Source: Glycocaulis albus (GTDB lineage Bacteria > Pseudomonadota > Alphaproteobacteria > Caulobacterales > Maricaulaceae). From it: a stretch of DNA of 64,000 bases. Numbering within the stretch: the stretch's first letter is position 1; every line of letters begins with the position of its first letter. The translations under genes were made by a program, and so were the position numbers. Of this stretch, positions 9,601 to 18,600 are shown piece after piece. The notes beneath the pieces were generated by a model, which searched no databases, was not told where the DNA came from, and saw nothing but the letters and a program-made list of their open reading frames with translations. The stretch is from the NCBI RefSeq assembly GCF_014639075.1, contig NZ_BMFS01000003.1, forward strand, positions 124,001 through 188,000. The letters run 5' to 3'.

Positions 9601-9877
9601 CGATCACGGCCTCTTCCACACGCCGCGTTATGGATTGCTCCACGTCTTCAGGCGTCGCACCGGGATAGAGCACCGAGACGATAATCGTACGCGGGGTGAA
9701 GGCGGGAAACACTTCGGTGCGCATGGTCGCCGCGCTGATCGCCCCGCTGAGCAGGAGCAGGATCATCACCAGGTTGGCCGCTACGGGGTTGTCGGCAAAC
9801 CAGCGGATCAGGCCCGCGCCGGGCAGGCCCTGGTCTGCGGGCGTGTCCGGCGAACCGGAGGGGCGCGCGCCGCTCAA
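6683..9877 (-). CDS. RND efflux permease (AcrB/HAE-like)
   Basis: 1064 residues with the RND layout: one N-terminal membrane helix, a large periplasmic porter domain, helices 2-6, a second porter domain, and helices 8-12. Helix 4 carries GIVVDAAIVV, so only the first of the two adjacent aspartates known from AcrB helix 4 is kept and the second is alanine. The stop is in an intergenic stretch and the start overlaps the adaptor stop by four bases, so it is the second gene of a two-gene efflux operon. No outer-membrane TolC-type gene is in the window. The substrate is unknown; the family includes drug, detergent and lipid-type exporters. Confidence 0.93.
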   Translation of the reverse strand: MSGARPSGSPDTPADQGLPGAGLIRWFADNPVAANLVMILLLLSGAISAATMRTEVFPAFTPRTIIVSVLYPGATPEDVEQSITRRVEEAVIGLDGVREVRATASENVGTVTIEISEFANPRIVRDDVQTAVDSLVSFPPADAEQPQIRIPQPTTNVLTLVLSGPVSEGVLRRAAEQVERDLMAVNGISTVQLRGVRPYEIAISVSEDALRAYGLTFGDVAQALRAASIDLSGGQIRTGAGDFLLRTNARAETGEAFEEIILRAQPDGSRIRVRDVATVTDGFSEDPLISLFNGQPAALVDVQLRGNEDLLRVRARAIDYVDQAVLPPGVSLSVASDQSQVFRDRVSLLARNAILGFTLVFLLLVLLLDLRLAFWVALGVPIAFLGGFTLFGAAGVTLNFITTFGLIIVLGIVVDAAIVVGENTDRERMKGRSNKDAAIAGVTGVAAPVLVGVLTTVAAFGPLVFITGTFGEITRPIPILVISILIVSLIVAFFVLPTQLAGGSTWSRGPMRSIQNWVDGYVAGFADNVLRGWTRFAGRMRYLVAVAGFCILIACFTLLGTGTVRFVFFPNIEADSITASLVLPTGAPFEATNAAARRMLDEAEAMQAEYAERGAPVFESISAVIGGQTSLFGGPGSVSSTSIASHVAQIEIRLVPSSQRRLSSTELEREWRTRIGQLAGVERLTFTASAGPQNPDIAYQLSHPDNETLEQAVNRLVAGLRDIDAVSGIDGGYELGKRQLNFALTPAGDAAGLRAADIARQARQGFFGEEVQRIQRGSEEVQVFVRYPQGERTSLDDLSQFRVRAPDGTAIPLSVAADITETRSLTAIDSVDGRRVIEVTADVDRAILTPDDARAIVENRLLADLVAEFPQLRWELSGAGRDQAEDFASIGQGFLFAIIIMYALLATQLGSYVQPLVILIAIPFGIGGAIFGHFLMGYDVSFPSLFGMVALSGVVVNASIVLMDRYNMNVGRGYTPAEAISEATSRRFRPILITTLTTAFGLLPIMLETSPQAQFLVPMTISLGIGLLFASALILLLLPAYVLIVEDLRGVRVREVQPQAEPAE

Positions 9878-11028
9878 TTCTCCCGCTCCGCCATGATGGT
9901 GACCGGGCCGGCCAGAACCGCTTCGGGCAAGGGCGAGACGATAACGCCCTCACCGGCGTCAAACGGGGCCGCAAACACCCTGCCGCCGGAGCGATCGAGC
10001 ACGGTGATCTCTACCGGAACGATCCGACCGCCGCGCACGGTGCGCACTTCAGACAATCCGGCCAGCGCCGAAGCAGGCAAGCTGACGGCCTCGGGCAGGC
10101 TGGCACCCTCAATCGAAACATTGGCAAACAGACCCGGGCGCAAATTCCCGGGCTCGTCCGGCAGGACGAAAACCGTGATCAGGCGTGACCTGTCCTCCAG
10201 ACGCGCGCCCTCGCGCACAATTGTGCCCGTCATGTCAGGCGCGGCGCCCGCCTCGAAACTCAGCCGGACCGTGCGCCCGGTAGCGGGCGCAATGCGGGCC
10301 AGCTCTTCCGGGCTCAGCGGCACGGCAATTTCCAGCGCATCAATGGCATAGGCCTCGCCATAGGGCTGACCGGCGCCAAGTGTCTGGCCGAGCTCGATGC
10401 GCGCATCGGCAATGCGCCCGTCAAACGGCAGGCGCAGGCGCGTGCGGTCAAGATTGAGCCGGGCCTGCTCCAGATCGGCGCGCGTGGATGTGACCCGGGC
10501 GCGGGCCGCCTCAAGCTGGGGCTCCAGCGCGGTCAGCGGCGCGATGGGCTCGCCCGGATAAAGCGCCTCCCATTCCTCGCGGGCAAGGGTTGCCTCGGCT
10601 TCCAGACGCTGCAGGGCGCTCTGCGCATCGGCATAGGCTGCGCCGGCGCGGTCCACGGCAAGGCGGTAATTGCGCGGATCAATGACTGCGAGCGTTTCAC
10701 CGGCTTCAAACCGCGCGCCAGTGCGGGCCGAGGGTGAAACCTCCACCACCTGACCGCCGACTTCGGGCGTCAGGGCGACGATGGCCCGGGCACGCACAGT
10801 CCCGGTGGTATTTACCCGCACGCTGTGAGCCTGAACCCGGGGGCGCACGACCTCTACAGGGGCGGCGGAGGCCTCAGCGCCATTGCCGCCTGACGCCGGG
10901 GCCGAACTGCTGGCAGCCAGCCAGGCCGTCAGTGCCAGCGACAGAATGATTATTCCAACGATGATGGCCAGCTGCACCCAGCCAAGCCAGCTGCGCTCCT
11001 CGTGAAGATCCTGCCGGTCATCGTTCAT
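9874..11028 (-). CDS. RND efflux periplasmic adaptor subunit (MFP)
   Basis: 384 residues with an N-terminal cytoplasmic stretch, one membrane anchor (about residues 19-40) and then the membrane-fusion-protein order: a lipoyl half (GGQVVEVSPSARTG, FEAGETLAVID), a helical hairpin, the second lipoyl half (RLPFDGRIADARIELGQTL), a beta-barrel and a membrane-proximal domain. It links the inner-membrane RND permease encoded immediately downstream to an outer-membrane channel. It is not a lipoprotein, unlike the adaptor at 19.2 kb, so the two pumps in the window are not recent duplicates. It is divergent from tamA. Confidence 0.92.
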   Translation of the reverse strand: MNDDRQDLHEERSWLGWVQLAIIVGIIILSLALTAWLAASSSAPASGGNGAEASAAPVEVVRPRVQAHSVRVNTTGTVRARAIVALTPEVGGQVVEVSPSARTGARFEAGETLAVIDPRNYRLAVDRAGAAYADAQSALQRLEAEATLAREEWEALYPGEPIAPLTALEPQLEAARARVTSTRADLEQARLNLDRTRLRLPFDGRIADARIELGQTLGAGQPYGEAYAIDALEIAVPLSPEELARIAPATGRTVRLSFEAGAAPDMTGTIVREGARLEDRSRLITVFVLPDEPGNLRPGLFANVSIEGASLPEAVSLPASALAGLSEVRTVRGGRIVPVEITVLDRSGGRVFAAPFDAGEGVIVSPLPEAVLAGPVTIMAEREN

Positions 11029-11250
11029 GGTGACTGTCCGCCCTCGCCGGTTGGGCTTAACCTAGCGCCTTCGCTGCATTTGCACAGTGGGCGCGGCGCC
11101 GCACCCACATGAAATTCTGTTCAGCTTGTGTGCGCCTGCGCCAATGGCCGCCAGGCTGCAACCGGTGATGACGCTCACCCGTTGAGGCCATATGATGGCC
11201 AGTATTGGGGGGACGCGAAACGGAATGATGAGTTGAGAGCAGTCTTCCCC

Positions 11251-13005
11251 ATGCGGCGGCACATTCTTCTTGCGGCAAGCGCGCTTGTACTGGCTGGCGC
11301 TTCGGCGTCGGCCGTGCCGCTGGCGCGCGTCGAAGGTGTGGACGACCCGGCGCTGAACGCGGCCATTGCCCGCATTGTCGGCGAAGCGCCATCCCATTCC
11401 GACAATCGCTGGCGCAACCGGGAGCGGGCCCGCGATGCCGGAGAGCAGATACGGCGTTATCTGGACTCGCAGGGCTATTTTGCCGCGCTCATTGACCCGC
11501 GGCTCGATGACGATCAGCGCCCCCTGGTACGGGTCCGTCCGGGCGAACGCTTCACCATCAGTACGCTCGACATTCTGTTCGAGACGCCCGCGAACAGTGC
11601 GCGCCCGGGCGAGGACATCCGGGCCGCAGCCGGTCTGCACACCGGCCAACCCATGCGTTCGCAGGACGTTATCGATGCGGAAGCGGCTGTCGTGGAGGCG
11701 CTGCGCAATAATGGCTGGCCGCTCGCCCGCGCAGGCGAGCATGTATTCACGGCCGATCATCTGGATGCATCGGTCAGCGTGGAGATGCGGTTCGACACCG
11801 GTCCGTTCCTGCGCTTCGGCCGTCCGCAGCTCGCCGGCGGCCTGGCCGATATTCGCGAGGATTATGTGGCCAGCCTTGCGCCCTTCAATGCCGGTGATCC
11901 GGTCAGTGCGCGCCAGCTCAATGTCTACACACAGCGCCTGCAGGCGCTCGACAGCGTGGCGCTGGCAGAAGCCCGGCTGGCACCGGAAGGGGAAGGCTCG
12001 GACAATATCCGCCCAGTCGATGTGCGTATGGAACCCACACCGCGTCACCGCATCCAGCTTTCGGCGCGCTATGCCACCACAGAAGGCGCCGGAGCCGGGG
12101 CCGAATGGGCCCGCCGGAATCTGTTCCGGCGCGACGAGACACTGACACTGACCGGGCGCGCGTCAGAGCTCAATACGGGCGGCGAGGCCGCCTTGCTCTT
12201 TCCGCACTGGCGCCGGTTTGCGCAGACACTGGAAATCGGCACCGGAGTGGCGCTGGAAAATACAGACGCCTTTGAACAGGATTCCATCAGCGCACGTGCC
12301 ACACTGTCGCGGCCCGTCACCGATCAGCTGTTTGCATCGGCAGGCCTGTCGGCGCAGATCGCCCGGATCACGGATGCAGCCGGTCAGCGCACGCTGAACT
12401 CGGTAACCTTCCCGGTCAGTCTTGCCTATGATAACCGCGACGATGTTCTCGATCCGCAATCGGGTATCGGGGCCGAGCTGGAAATCCGGCCCGGCCTGAC
12501 ATTCGGCGATACCGAAAGCCGGTATGTGCGCGCCGTCCTGGGGGCGCGTACATACTTTCCGGTAAGCGAGCGCTTGCTGTTTGCCGTGCGCGGGCGGGTG
12601 GGTGCCCTGTTTGGCGTGGATGCGCAGTCTGTCCCTGCTGATCTGAGGTTTTATGCGGGCGGCGGCGGATCGGTGCGCGGCTATGGCTATCAGGCGCTGT
12701 CGCCCCGGGTTATCGGCATCAATACAGGCGAGCTTGAACCGTTTGGCGGGCGCTCGCTGGTGGAAACCAGCGTCGAGGCCCGCTGGCGCTATTCGCAGCG
12801 GCTTGGCTTTGTCGGCTTTGTCGATGGCGGCGTGGCCAGCAGCAGTATCGAGCCGGAATTTGACGATATGCGCTTCGGCGTCGGGGCCGGCGTCCGCTAT
12901 TATCCGGGCTTTGGCCCGTTGCGCGTGGATATCGCGGCGCCGCTGAACCGCCGTCCGGGCGATGCCCCGGTGCATCTCTATATCAGTATCGGGCAGGCTT
13001 TCTGA
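11251..13005 (+). CDS. tamA: autotransporter/translocation assembly outer-membrane protein TamA
   Basis: 584 residues from the ATG at 11251, which opens a clear signal peptide (MRRHILLAASALVLAG..ASA). An in-frame codon further upstream would hide this signal, so it was not used. POTRA-like segments cover roughly residues 25-260, followed by a 16-strand Omp85 barrel. The late GGGGSVRGYGYQ motif corresponds to the conserved barrel-interior R/Y loop of the family, and the chain ends in the aromatic phenylalanine expected for an outer-membrane barrel. The start of tamB overlaps the stop (TGATG). TamA and TamB together span the envelope and help insert a subset of outer-membrane proteins and transport lipids. 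Confidence 0.93.
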   Translation: MRRHILLAASALVLAGASASAVPLARVEGVDDPALNAAIARIVGEAPSHSDNRWRNRERARDAGEQIRRYLDSQGYFAALIDPRLDDDQRPLVRVRPGERFTISTLDILFETPANSARPGEDIRAAAGLHTGQPMRSQDVIDAEAAVVEALRNNGWPLARAGEHVFTADHLDASVSVEMRFDTGPFLRFGRPQLAGGLADIREDYVASLAPFNAGDPVSARQLNVYTQRLQALDSVALAEARLAPEGEGSDNIRPVDVRMEPTPRHRIQLSARYATTEGAGAGAEWARRNLFRRDETLTLTGRASELNTGGEAALLFPHWRRFAQTLEIGTGVALENTDAFEQDSISARATLSRPVTDQLFASAGLSAQIARITDAAGQRTLNSVTFPVSLAYDNRDDVLDPQSGIGAELEIRPGLTFGDTESRYVRAVLGARTYFPVSERLLFAVRGRVGALFGVDAQSVPADLRFYAGGGGSVRGYGYQALSPRVIGINTGELEPFGGRSLVETSVEARWRYSQRLGFVGFVDGGVASSSIEPEFDDMRFGVGAGVRYYPGFGPLRVDIAAPLNRRPGDAPVHLYISIGQAF

Positions 13006-16000
13006 TGCCGGTAGTGTCGTCCTTACGCATACGGCTGATCGCCCTGATCCTGGCCTGGACGCTGGGCATTCTCACGCTGCTGGCCGTCGTCACGGCGGGC
13101 ATTGCGGTCGTCACCCTGACCGGCCAGACAGGCCGCGACCTTGTTGTAAGGCTGGCAGAGGGACGGCAGGTGGCAGGCTATGGCCGGCTGACCATTTCCG
13201 GTCTTGAGGGCAATCTGTTTGACCGGCTGACGGCCCGGCGCATCACCCTGTCGGATGAGGAGGGGGTCTGGCTGGAGCTGGAAGAAGCGGTGTTTGAGTG
13301 GACACCGGCCGCGCTTCTCGCGAACACGCTCGACATTGGCGAGCTGTCGGTGCAGCGGGCCAGCGTGCTGCGCCGGCCCGTTCGCGAGGAACAGGCGCCC
13401 GGCGGGGGCGGTTTGCCAGACCTCGCCGTGAATCTGGAGCGTTTCGAGATAAATGCGCTGTCGCTGGCGGAAGGTGTGGCGGGCGGCGCCGCCACTATTT
13501 CGGTTCTCGGCCGTGCAGCCGGGCAGGGAGCGCAGTGGAACGCGCAGCTGGACGCTGACCGGATTGATGCGCCCGGCGACCGGGTGTCTGTGTCGCTCGT
13601 CACTGACAGCGACATAACGCTGCGCGCGGATATTGATGCTGCGCCGGGCGGACCGCTGGCGAACCTGCTGCAAGCGGCGGAGCAAGGTGCGACGGCGCGT
13701 CTGAACGTGGACGGCACACCGCAGGCAGGCGGCGGCGATATGGTATTGTTCATCGGCGATACCCGCGCCGGCACCAGCACGCTGGAATGGGCCGGGGGCA
13801 CGCTGACAACAACCGGCGAGGTGAGCGCGCGCGCCTGGGAGAATTTCGCACAGATCGACACATTGGTGGGCGGTGGCATGGAGTTCGCCATCGTGATCCC
13901 GCTCGGCGAGGCTGGCATTACCGCGCCGCAGCTTGACGCGGTATCCGGCGAAATCCGCGCGCCCCGCCTGTCACTGACCGCCGCGCGCCAGGCCGAGGGG
14001 ATTGCCATTCAGGTGCGCGAGGCGGCGGGCCTGGTCAACGCGCTGCTGCCGGAGACCGTGCAGCTTGCCTCGCTCGCGGCGGAAGGGCTTCTCACACCGG
14101 CCAGCGGGGACAGCCCGCTTGTATTTGAAGGCAGGATTGGCGCGGAAAGGATAAGCCTGCCCTTCGGGTCCATCGAACGGGCAACAGGGCCGGTACGCGC
14201 CGAAGGCCCGCTTGGCATGATCCGCGTGGTGTCATCGCTTCAGACCGCAGGCAGCACCATGGAGCTGGAGGTCGTCCAGACGCTGGCCGGGCCGCAACCC
14301 GTTCTTCAGTCCGAGCTGGTCTGGAACAATGAGCAGCGCCAGCTGGAGATCGTCTCCGCGCAGCTGAGCGGCGCTGGCAACCTCGCCGTGTCGGGCCGCG
14401 GCAGGGTGGATACGCGCGCTGAACGCATCGCCCTTTCCCTGCGCTATGAGGGTCTCGCTATTGAGCGCCTGACAGAGCAATTATCGGGACGGGCATCGGG
14501 CACAGCCGAGTTATCGCTTGGATTTGACGGAACGGGCCGGTTCGCCGCCAGCGGCAGGGCTCAGGGTCTGGGGCGCGAACTGGGCAACCGCATAGGCGGG
14601 GAAGCCCGCTTCAACGCCCGCGGAGAACGGCGCGCAGACGGCGCCCTGGCTCTGGAGATGGTCGAGATTGAAGCCCCCAACCTGGTGGCCGAGGCGCAAG
14701 GCAATAGCGACGCGCAAGGCTGGGACATCGCCGGGCAAGCTGCCTGGTCGGGTGGTGCGCCGCTGGCGGCCATGGTGCTGGAGGGAACGGCTAGCCTCGC
14801 CTTTGAAGCGCGGAATCGCGACGAAACGCTGCGCATCCGCGCGGACATGACGGCGCCGCGCGCCGGGGCCGGTCCGGTGGTCGTCGAGGATGCACGGCTG
14901 CGCCTGGAAGGCGAGGGGCCGCCAGACGCATTCGACGGCGCCTGGCGGCTAACCGGCGCTACGGGCACCGGCCCGGTCGATATTGGCGGGCGGGCCTCCC
15001 GGGACGGTGAAAGGGCGGACCTCACCGGGATTGAAGGCCGGTTTGGCGGGTTCAATTTCACCGGGGGGCTGCAGGCCGAAGGCAGCCGGGTCGGCGGCGC
15101 GCTGCGTGCTGTACCGGTCAACGGTTTCGGCTCGGCTGAAATCGGCTTCCGGCTGGCAGACGGCAATGTCACGGCACGTATCCGGGCCGAGGACATGGTG
15201 GGTGAGGACCTGACCTATCTCGACCGGCTGGCGTTTGATGCTGCAGGCCCGGTGGACGATATTGCCTTCACCCTGGAAGCCGAAGGGGCGTACGGCGCGC
15301 GCGCCCTTGTGTCGATGGACGGGCACTTACGCTCCGCGGATGCCGCAACTGCGCTCGGATTTTCGCTTATCGGCCGCTATGGCGGCGTGCGCATAGCCAC
15401 GCGCGAGCCTGCCGATATCCGCTTCGGACCTGACGGCATGCTGGCGCGTCTTTCGCTGGGGCTGAACCGGGGCACGCTGGAGGCGCAGCTGGACGCCAAT
15501 GATGGCGGGATGGAGATCAGGCTCGATGCCGCTGGTATTCCGGCCATGCTGGCAAGCTATCCTTCCGGCCGCGAGCCGGTCAGCGGCTCCTTGTCCGGCG
15601 AGGCGAACCTGTCCCGGACCGCAGGAGCCTGGACGGGTAATGTGCGGCTGGAGGCCGAAAATATCTCGCCACCGGAAAGCCAGCTGCCCGAAGGCGGCGA
15701 GATCGCCATAACCGGCACGCTCGCCATGATGCTGGACGAGACCGGAGCGCAGCTGGAAGCGCGGGCGCGCGGGTCCGATCTTCAGGCCACAGCCAGCGTG
15801 CAATTGCTCTCCGGCCCTGTTACCGGCGCGGACAGCCTTATGTCACCTGAAACCGGGCTGCGAGGGCGCGCCGACATTACCGGCGAGATCGGTACACTGG
15901 CGGCCTTCCGGCTTGCCGAAGGGCAGAGCCTGTCAGGCACGGGCCGTCTCGAGGCGCTGCTGGGCGGCAGTGTCGGCTCTCCCGATCTTGATGGCAGGCT

Positions 16001-17129
16001 GGATCTTGAAAACGGGCGCTTTGATGATCCGGCTATCGGCATTTCGGTACGCGAGCTGCGCCTGGATGCGCGGTTTGCCGAGGACGGGCTGGAAATTGAT
16101 TCCCTGCGGGCGCAGAGCGCTGATGGCGGGGAGCTGACAGGCGATGGCAGTTTCAGCCTGGCCGGAGCGCGGCTGGAAGGCCGCGCGGCGCTGCGTTTCA
16201 GCGATTTTCTCATTATCGAGCGTCCCGACCTGACCGTTGTCGGCGGGGGGAATGTCACCTTTACCGTCAGCGAAAACCGTATCGAGATAGGGGGCGAGAC
16301 ACGGGTATCGCGCGCAGAAGTGCGCCCGCCGGAGGCGAGCCGCCCCTCCATAGCGCTGGTGGAGGTTACCCACATCAATGCCGCCGGGGCGCGCAGTGAC
16401 ATGGCGCCCATCCGGCAAGGACCGCAGGTCGTTCTGGACTACCGCATCCGCGCGCCGGGCCGCATTTTTGTCCGCGGTCCCCAGTTTGATTCCGAGTGGT
16501 CGATGGATGTCACGGCCCGTGGCCCGGCCAACGCCGTGCAGCTGAGAGGACGCGCCACATTGTTGCGCGGACGCGCCGATCTGCTGGGCCGTCCGTTCGA
16601 GATGCGCTCCGGCTCGGTGGTGTTTTCCGGCGATCCGATGGATGCCGCCATCAATCTCGTCGCCGCCCGGCAGGCCCGTGAAATCACCGCTGAAATCCGC
16701 GTGGGCGGCATCGTCAGCGCACCAGAGATCACCCTCGCCTCCACTCCCAGCCTGCCCCAGGACGAGATCGCGTCACGGCTCCTGTTTGATCAGGGCGCCG
16801 GGCAGCTGACGGGTGTCCAGGCGGCCCAGCTCGCTGGCGCCGTGGCCAGCATGTCATCAGGCGGCGGGTTTGACCCGTTCGGAGCGCTGCGCAGCGGGCT
16901 GGGCCTCGACCAGCTCTCGGTAAGCTCCAGCCGGACAGGCGAAACGGTTGTCGCGGGCGGACGCTACCTGACCGAGGATGTCTATCTCGAGGTTGAAACA
17001 GGCGGCGGCTCCGCCTCGGCCACCACCCGCATCGAATGGGCGTTGACCCAGAATCTCACCCTGCTCTCCCGTATCGCGCCGGACGGCGACACCGGCGTCG
17101 CCCTGACATGGCGCCGCGAATACGACTGA
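13005..17129 (+). CDS. tamB: translocation and assembly module inner-membrane protein TamB
   Basis: 1374 residues: an N-terminal transmembrane anchor (about residues 10-37), a very long repetitive beta-rich region with AsmA-like character, and the conserved C-terminal DUF490/TamB domain (about residues 1000-1374). The end region contains the family features VVLDYRIRAPGRIFVRG, the SGSVVFSGDP segment and the final aromatic RREYD. The length is typical. TamB forms an inner-membrane-anchored hydrophobic groove that contacts TamA in the outer membrane. The overlap with tamA indicates translational coupling. A convergent gene ends 23 bases downstream. Confidence 0.95.
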   Translation: MPVVSSLRIRLIALILAWTLGILTLLAVVTAGIAVVTLTGQTGRDLVVRLAEGRQVAGYGRLTISGLEGNLFDRLTARRITLSDEEGVWLELEEAVFEWTPAALLANTLDIGELSVQRASVLRRPVREEQAPGGGGLPDLAVNLERFEINALSLAEGVAGGAATISVLGRAAGQGAQWNAQLDADRIDAPGDRVSVSLVTDSDITLRADIDAAPGGPLANLLQAAEQGATARLNVDGTPQAGGGDMVLFIGDTRAGTSTLEWAGGTLTTTGEVSARAWENFAQIDTLVGGGMEFAIVIPLGEAGITAPQLDAVSGEIRAPRLSLTAARQAEGIAIQVREAAGLVNALLPETVQLASLAAEGLLTPASGDSPLVFEGRIGAERISLPFGSIERATGPVRAEGPLGMIRVVSSLQTAGSTMELEVVQTLAGPQPVLQSELVWNNEQRQLEIVSAQLSGAGNLAVSGRGRVDTRAERIALSLRYEGLAIERLTEQLSGRASGTAELSLGFDGTGRFAASGRAQGLGRELGNRIGGEARFNARGERRADGALALEMVEIEAPNLVAEAQGNSDAQGWDIAGQAAWSGGAPLAAMVLEGTASLAFEARNRDETLRIRADMTAPRAGAGPVVVEDARLRLEGEGPPDAFDGAWRLTGATGTGPVDIGGRASRDGERADLTGIEGRFGGFNFTGGLQAEGSRVGGALRAVPVNGFGSAEIGFRLADGNVTARIRAEDMVGEDLTYLDRLAFDAAGPVDDIAFTLEAEGAYGARALVSMDGHLRSADAATALGFSLIGRYGGVRIATREPADIRFGPDGMLARLSLGLNRGTLEAQLDANDGGMEIRLDAAGIPAMLASYPSGREPVSGSLSGEANLSRTAGAWTGNVRLEAENISPPESQLPEGGEIAITGTLAMMLDETGAQLEARARGSDLQATASVQLLSGPVTGADSLMSPETGLRGRADITGEIGTLAAFRLAEGQSLSGTGRLEALLGGSVGSPDLDGRLDLENGRFDDPAIGISVRELRLDARFAEDGLEIDSLRAQSADGGELTGDGSFSLAGARLEGRAALRFSDFLIIERPDLTVVGGGNVTFTVSENRIEIGGETRVSRAEVRPPEASRPSIALVEVTHINAAGARSDMAPIRQGPQVVLDYRIRAPGRIFVRGPQFDSEWSMDVTARGPANAVQLRGRATLLRGRADLLGRPFEMRSGSVVFSGDPMDAAINLVAARQAREITAEIRVGGIVSAPEITLASTPSLPQDEIASRLLFDQGAGQLTGVQAAQLAGAVASMSSGGGFDPFGALRSGLGLDQLSVSSSRTGETVVAGGRYLTEDVYLEVETGGGSASATTRIEWALTQNLTLLSRIAPDGDTGVALTWRREYD

Positions 17130-17152
17130 TGACCGGGACCGGCCCCGTCCGG

Positions 17153-18298
17153 TCAGGGCGCGCCGTGCGCATACGCTGATGCGCCGGACCCGCCGGCAGG
17201 GATGGCGGGGGCGCCGGCGTGGCGGGTTTGGGTTTCAGCCGAGCCGAAAATCTGCTGGCGGATATCGGGCATTGAACCGGTCGCCATGAAGGGCAGGGCC
17301 AGCGCCATTGCCACCGAAACGGCAAGTCCGATACCGGCGCGGCCTATGTCGCTCGCCACGTCAAACATGGCCTCGCCCTTGGAGCGCAGGGAAGCCACAT
17401 AGGTTATCGCGATCTCGCGGCCGGCCAGGAGGCCGAGGAAGACCCAGGTCGTGCTCATCGGCACGTCGTTGAGTTCCTTGAAGTAAAGCAGGATGAAGGC
17501 GTAAATCAGATCGACAAAGGTGGCCGAGCGCGGATCGACGGTATTCGTCTTTGTAAGGACGATTTTTTGTATCTCGCCGCCGCGCGTCGCGAAAATGATG
17601 CCGTGCAGGGCGACCATCAGCAAGGTGGCAAAGACAACAAGGCCGAGCGAGAAGGTGACCTGGACCGAGCCATCGGCAGCCACCACGGTCTCGCGCGGCA
17701 GGAAGATGAAGATGTTGGCCAGGTCCTGCATTAGCCACTGCGACCACAGGAAGGCGGTGGAGCACCATTGGGCGATGAACCAGACCGGCGAGATCGGCCG
17801 GCCGCGCGTTCGCGCCACCCAGCGCTCGAAGAAGCGCGCGATGACCAGAAAGACGGCGGCGCCAGCGGCGAACGCCACCAGATAGCCGGCAAAGCTTTTC
17901 AGCAACATGGAGCCCAGCACGCCTTCGGTGGAGGCGCCGCCGGTGAGCGTGAAAATTGTCAGCACAAGGAACGTTGTCGAAACCGGTATGCCGAACCGCG
18001 TCAAGACGAGCAGGACCAGAGGCGGCAGGACGTGCCACCATTGAATGCCCAGCTCCGGATAAGGGATACGGTTCAGGCGGCCGAACGCGATGTCACCATC
18101 ATAGGCGAGCCAGCCGTAAATCATCACGGCCACGATGATGGATGACGCGAACGCCCAGAGCAGCAGCCAGGGGCGCTTCGCGTTTGACGAGAGGAATGTC
18201 CCCAGCGTCTGGATGACGTCGTTCGCCACAATCGCATACGACGCAAACAGGAATCCCACGAGCGCCAGAAGCGGCACGCCCAGAATGACCATATCCAT
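17153..18298 (-). CDS. PiT-like (inorganic phosphate transporter type) membrane protein
   Basis: 381 residues with about nine to ten hydrophobic segments. Two duplicated signatures resemble those of PiT phosphate permeases: an early ANDVIQTLGTF (compare the ANDVANAFGT type) and PVSTTFLVL, then a second LNDVPMSTTWVF late in the chain. The protein is shorter than most PiT transporters and lacks a clear hydrophilic central loop. The C-terminal tail of about 30 residues is Ala/Gly/His-rich. It is divergent from the TetR-RND operon. An anion, perhaps phosphate, is the most probable substrate, but this is inferred from the motifs only. Confidence 0.65.
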   Translation of the reverse strand: MDMVILGVPLLALVGFLFASYAIVANDVIQTLGTFLSSNAKRPWLLLWAFASSIIVAVMIYGWLAYDGDIAFGRLNRIPYPELGIQWWHVLPPLVLLVLTRFGIPVSTTFLVLTIFTLTGGASTEGVLGSMLLKSFAGYLVAFAAGAAVFLVIARFFERWVARTRGRPISPVWFIAQWCSTAFLWSQWLMQDLANIFIFLPRETVVAADGSVQVTFSLGLVVFATLLMVALHGIIFATRGGEIQKIVLTKTNTVDPRSATFVDLIYAFILLYFKELNDVPMSTTWVFLGLLAGREIAITYVASLRSKGEAMFDVASDIGRAGIGLAVSVAMALALPFMATGSMPDIRQQIFGSAETQTRHAGAPAIPAGGSGASAYAHGAP

Positions 18299-18456
18299 GC
18301 AACAGAGCCTTTACGGGACCAAACGTGCTCGGCGCCGCCCATATCCCAGTTCGTTTGTCAGTGCAAAGAAAAGGGCCCTTCTGGTCCGTTTTCGCGCTGA
18401 ATCTTCATGAAAGCGTCACGAAGCACGGACGGTAAAAAAAACTTCGCCAACCCCCA

Positions 18457-18505
18457 TTGCACAAGCCTGCCCCGCACGCTAAATAGGCAAAACCGTCCAG
18501 ACGGT
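18457..18505 (+). promoter_or_regulatory. promoter and TetR operator 1 of the efflux operon
   Basis: A near-consensus promoter reads TTGCAC (18457-18462), 17 bases, TAAATA (18480-18485). Immediately at the expected transcription start is a palindrome ACCGTC-CA-GACGGT (18492-18505) with perfect 6-base arms. Its placement over the start site fits repression by the TetR protein encoded just downstream. The 300-base stretch between the divergent transporter and this operon holds no other recognisable gene. Confidence 0.7.
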
Positions 18506-18555
18506 ATAGATGCGCTGCACAATAAGCTCCCCCGGCCTCGTTGCAATGCAGCATG

Positions 18556-18567
18556 CCGTCTGGACGG
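18556..18567. promoter_or_regulatory. TetR operator 2 (second copy of palindrome)
   Basis: The sequence CCGTC-TG-GACGG repeats the core of operator 1 in the opposite orientation, 51 bases further from the promoter and before the preferred TetR start at 18601. Two copies of the same palindrome in one leader make chance unlikely and suggest cooperative binding. Confidence 0.6.
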
Positions 18568-18600
18568 GCCGAATCCACTGCCTTCAGCCGAGACAAGCCT

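Noticed and set aside
11119-11133. Near LexA box (GTTC-N7-GTGC) before tamA
   Set aside because: One half-site is wrong and tamA is not an expected SOS gene.
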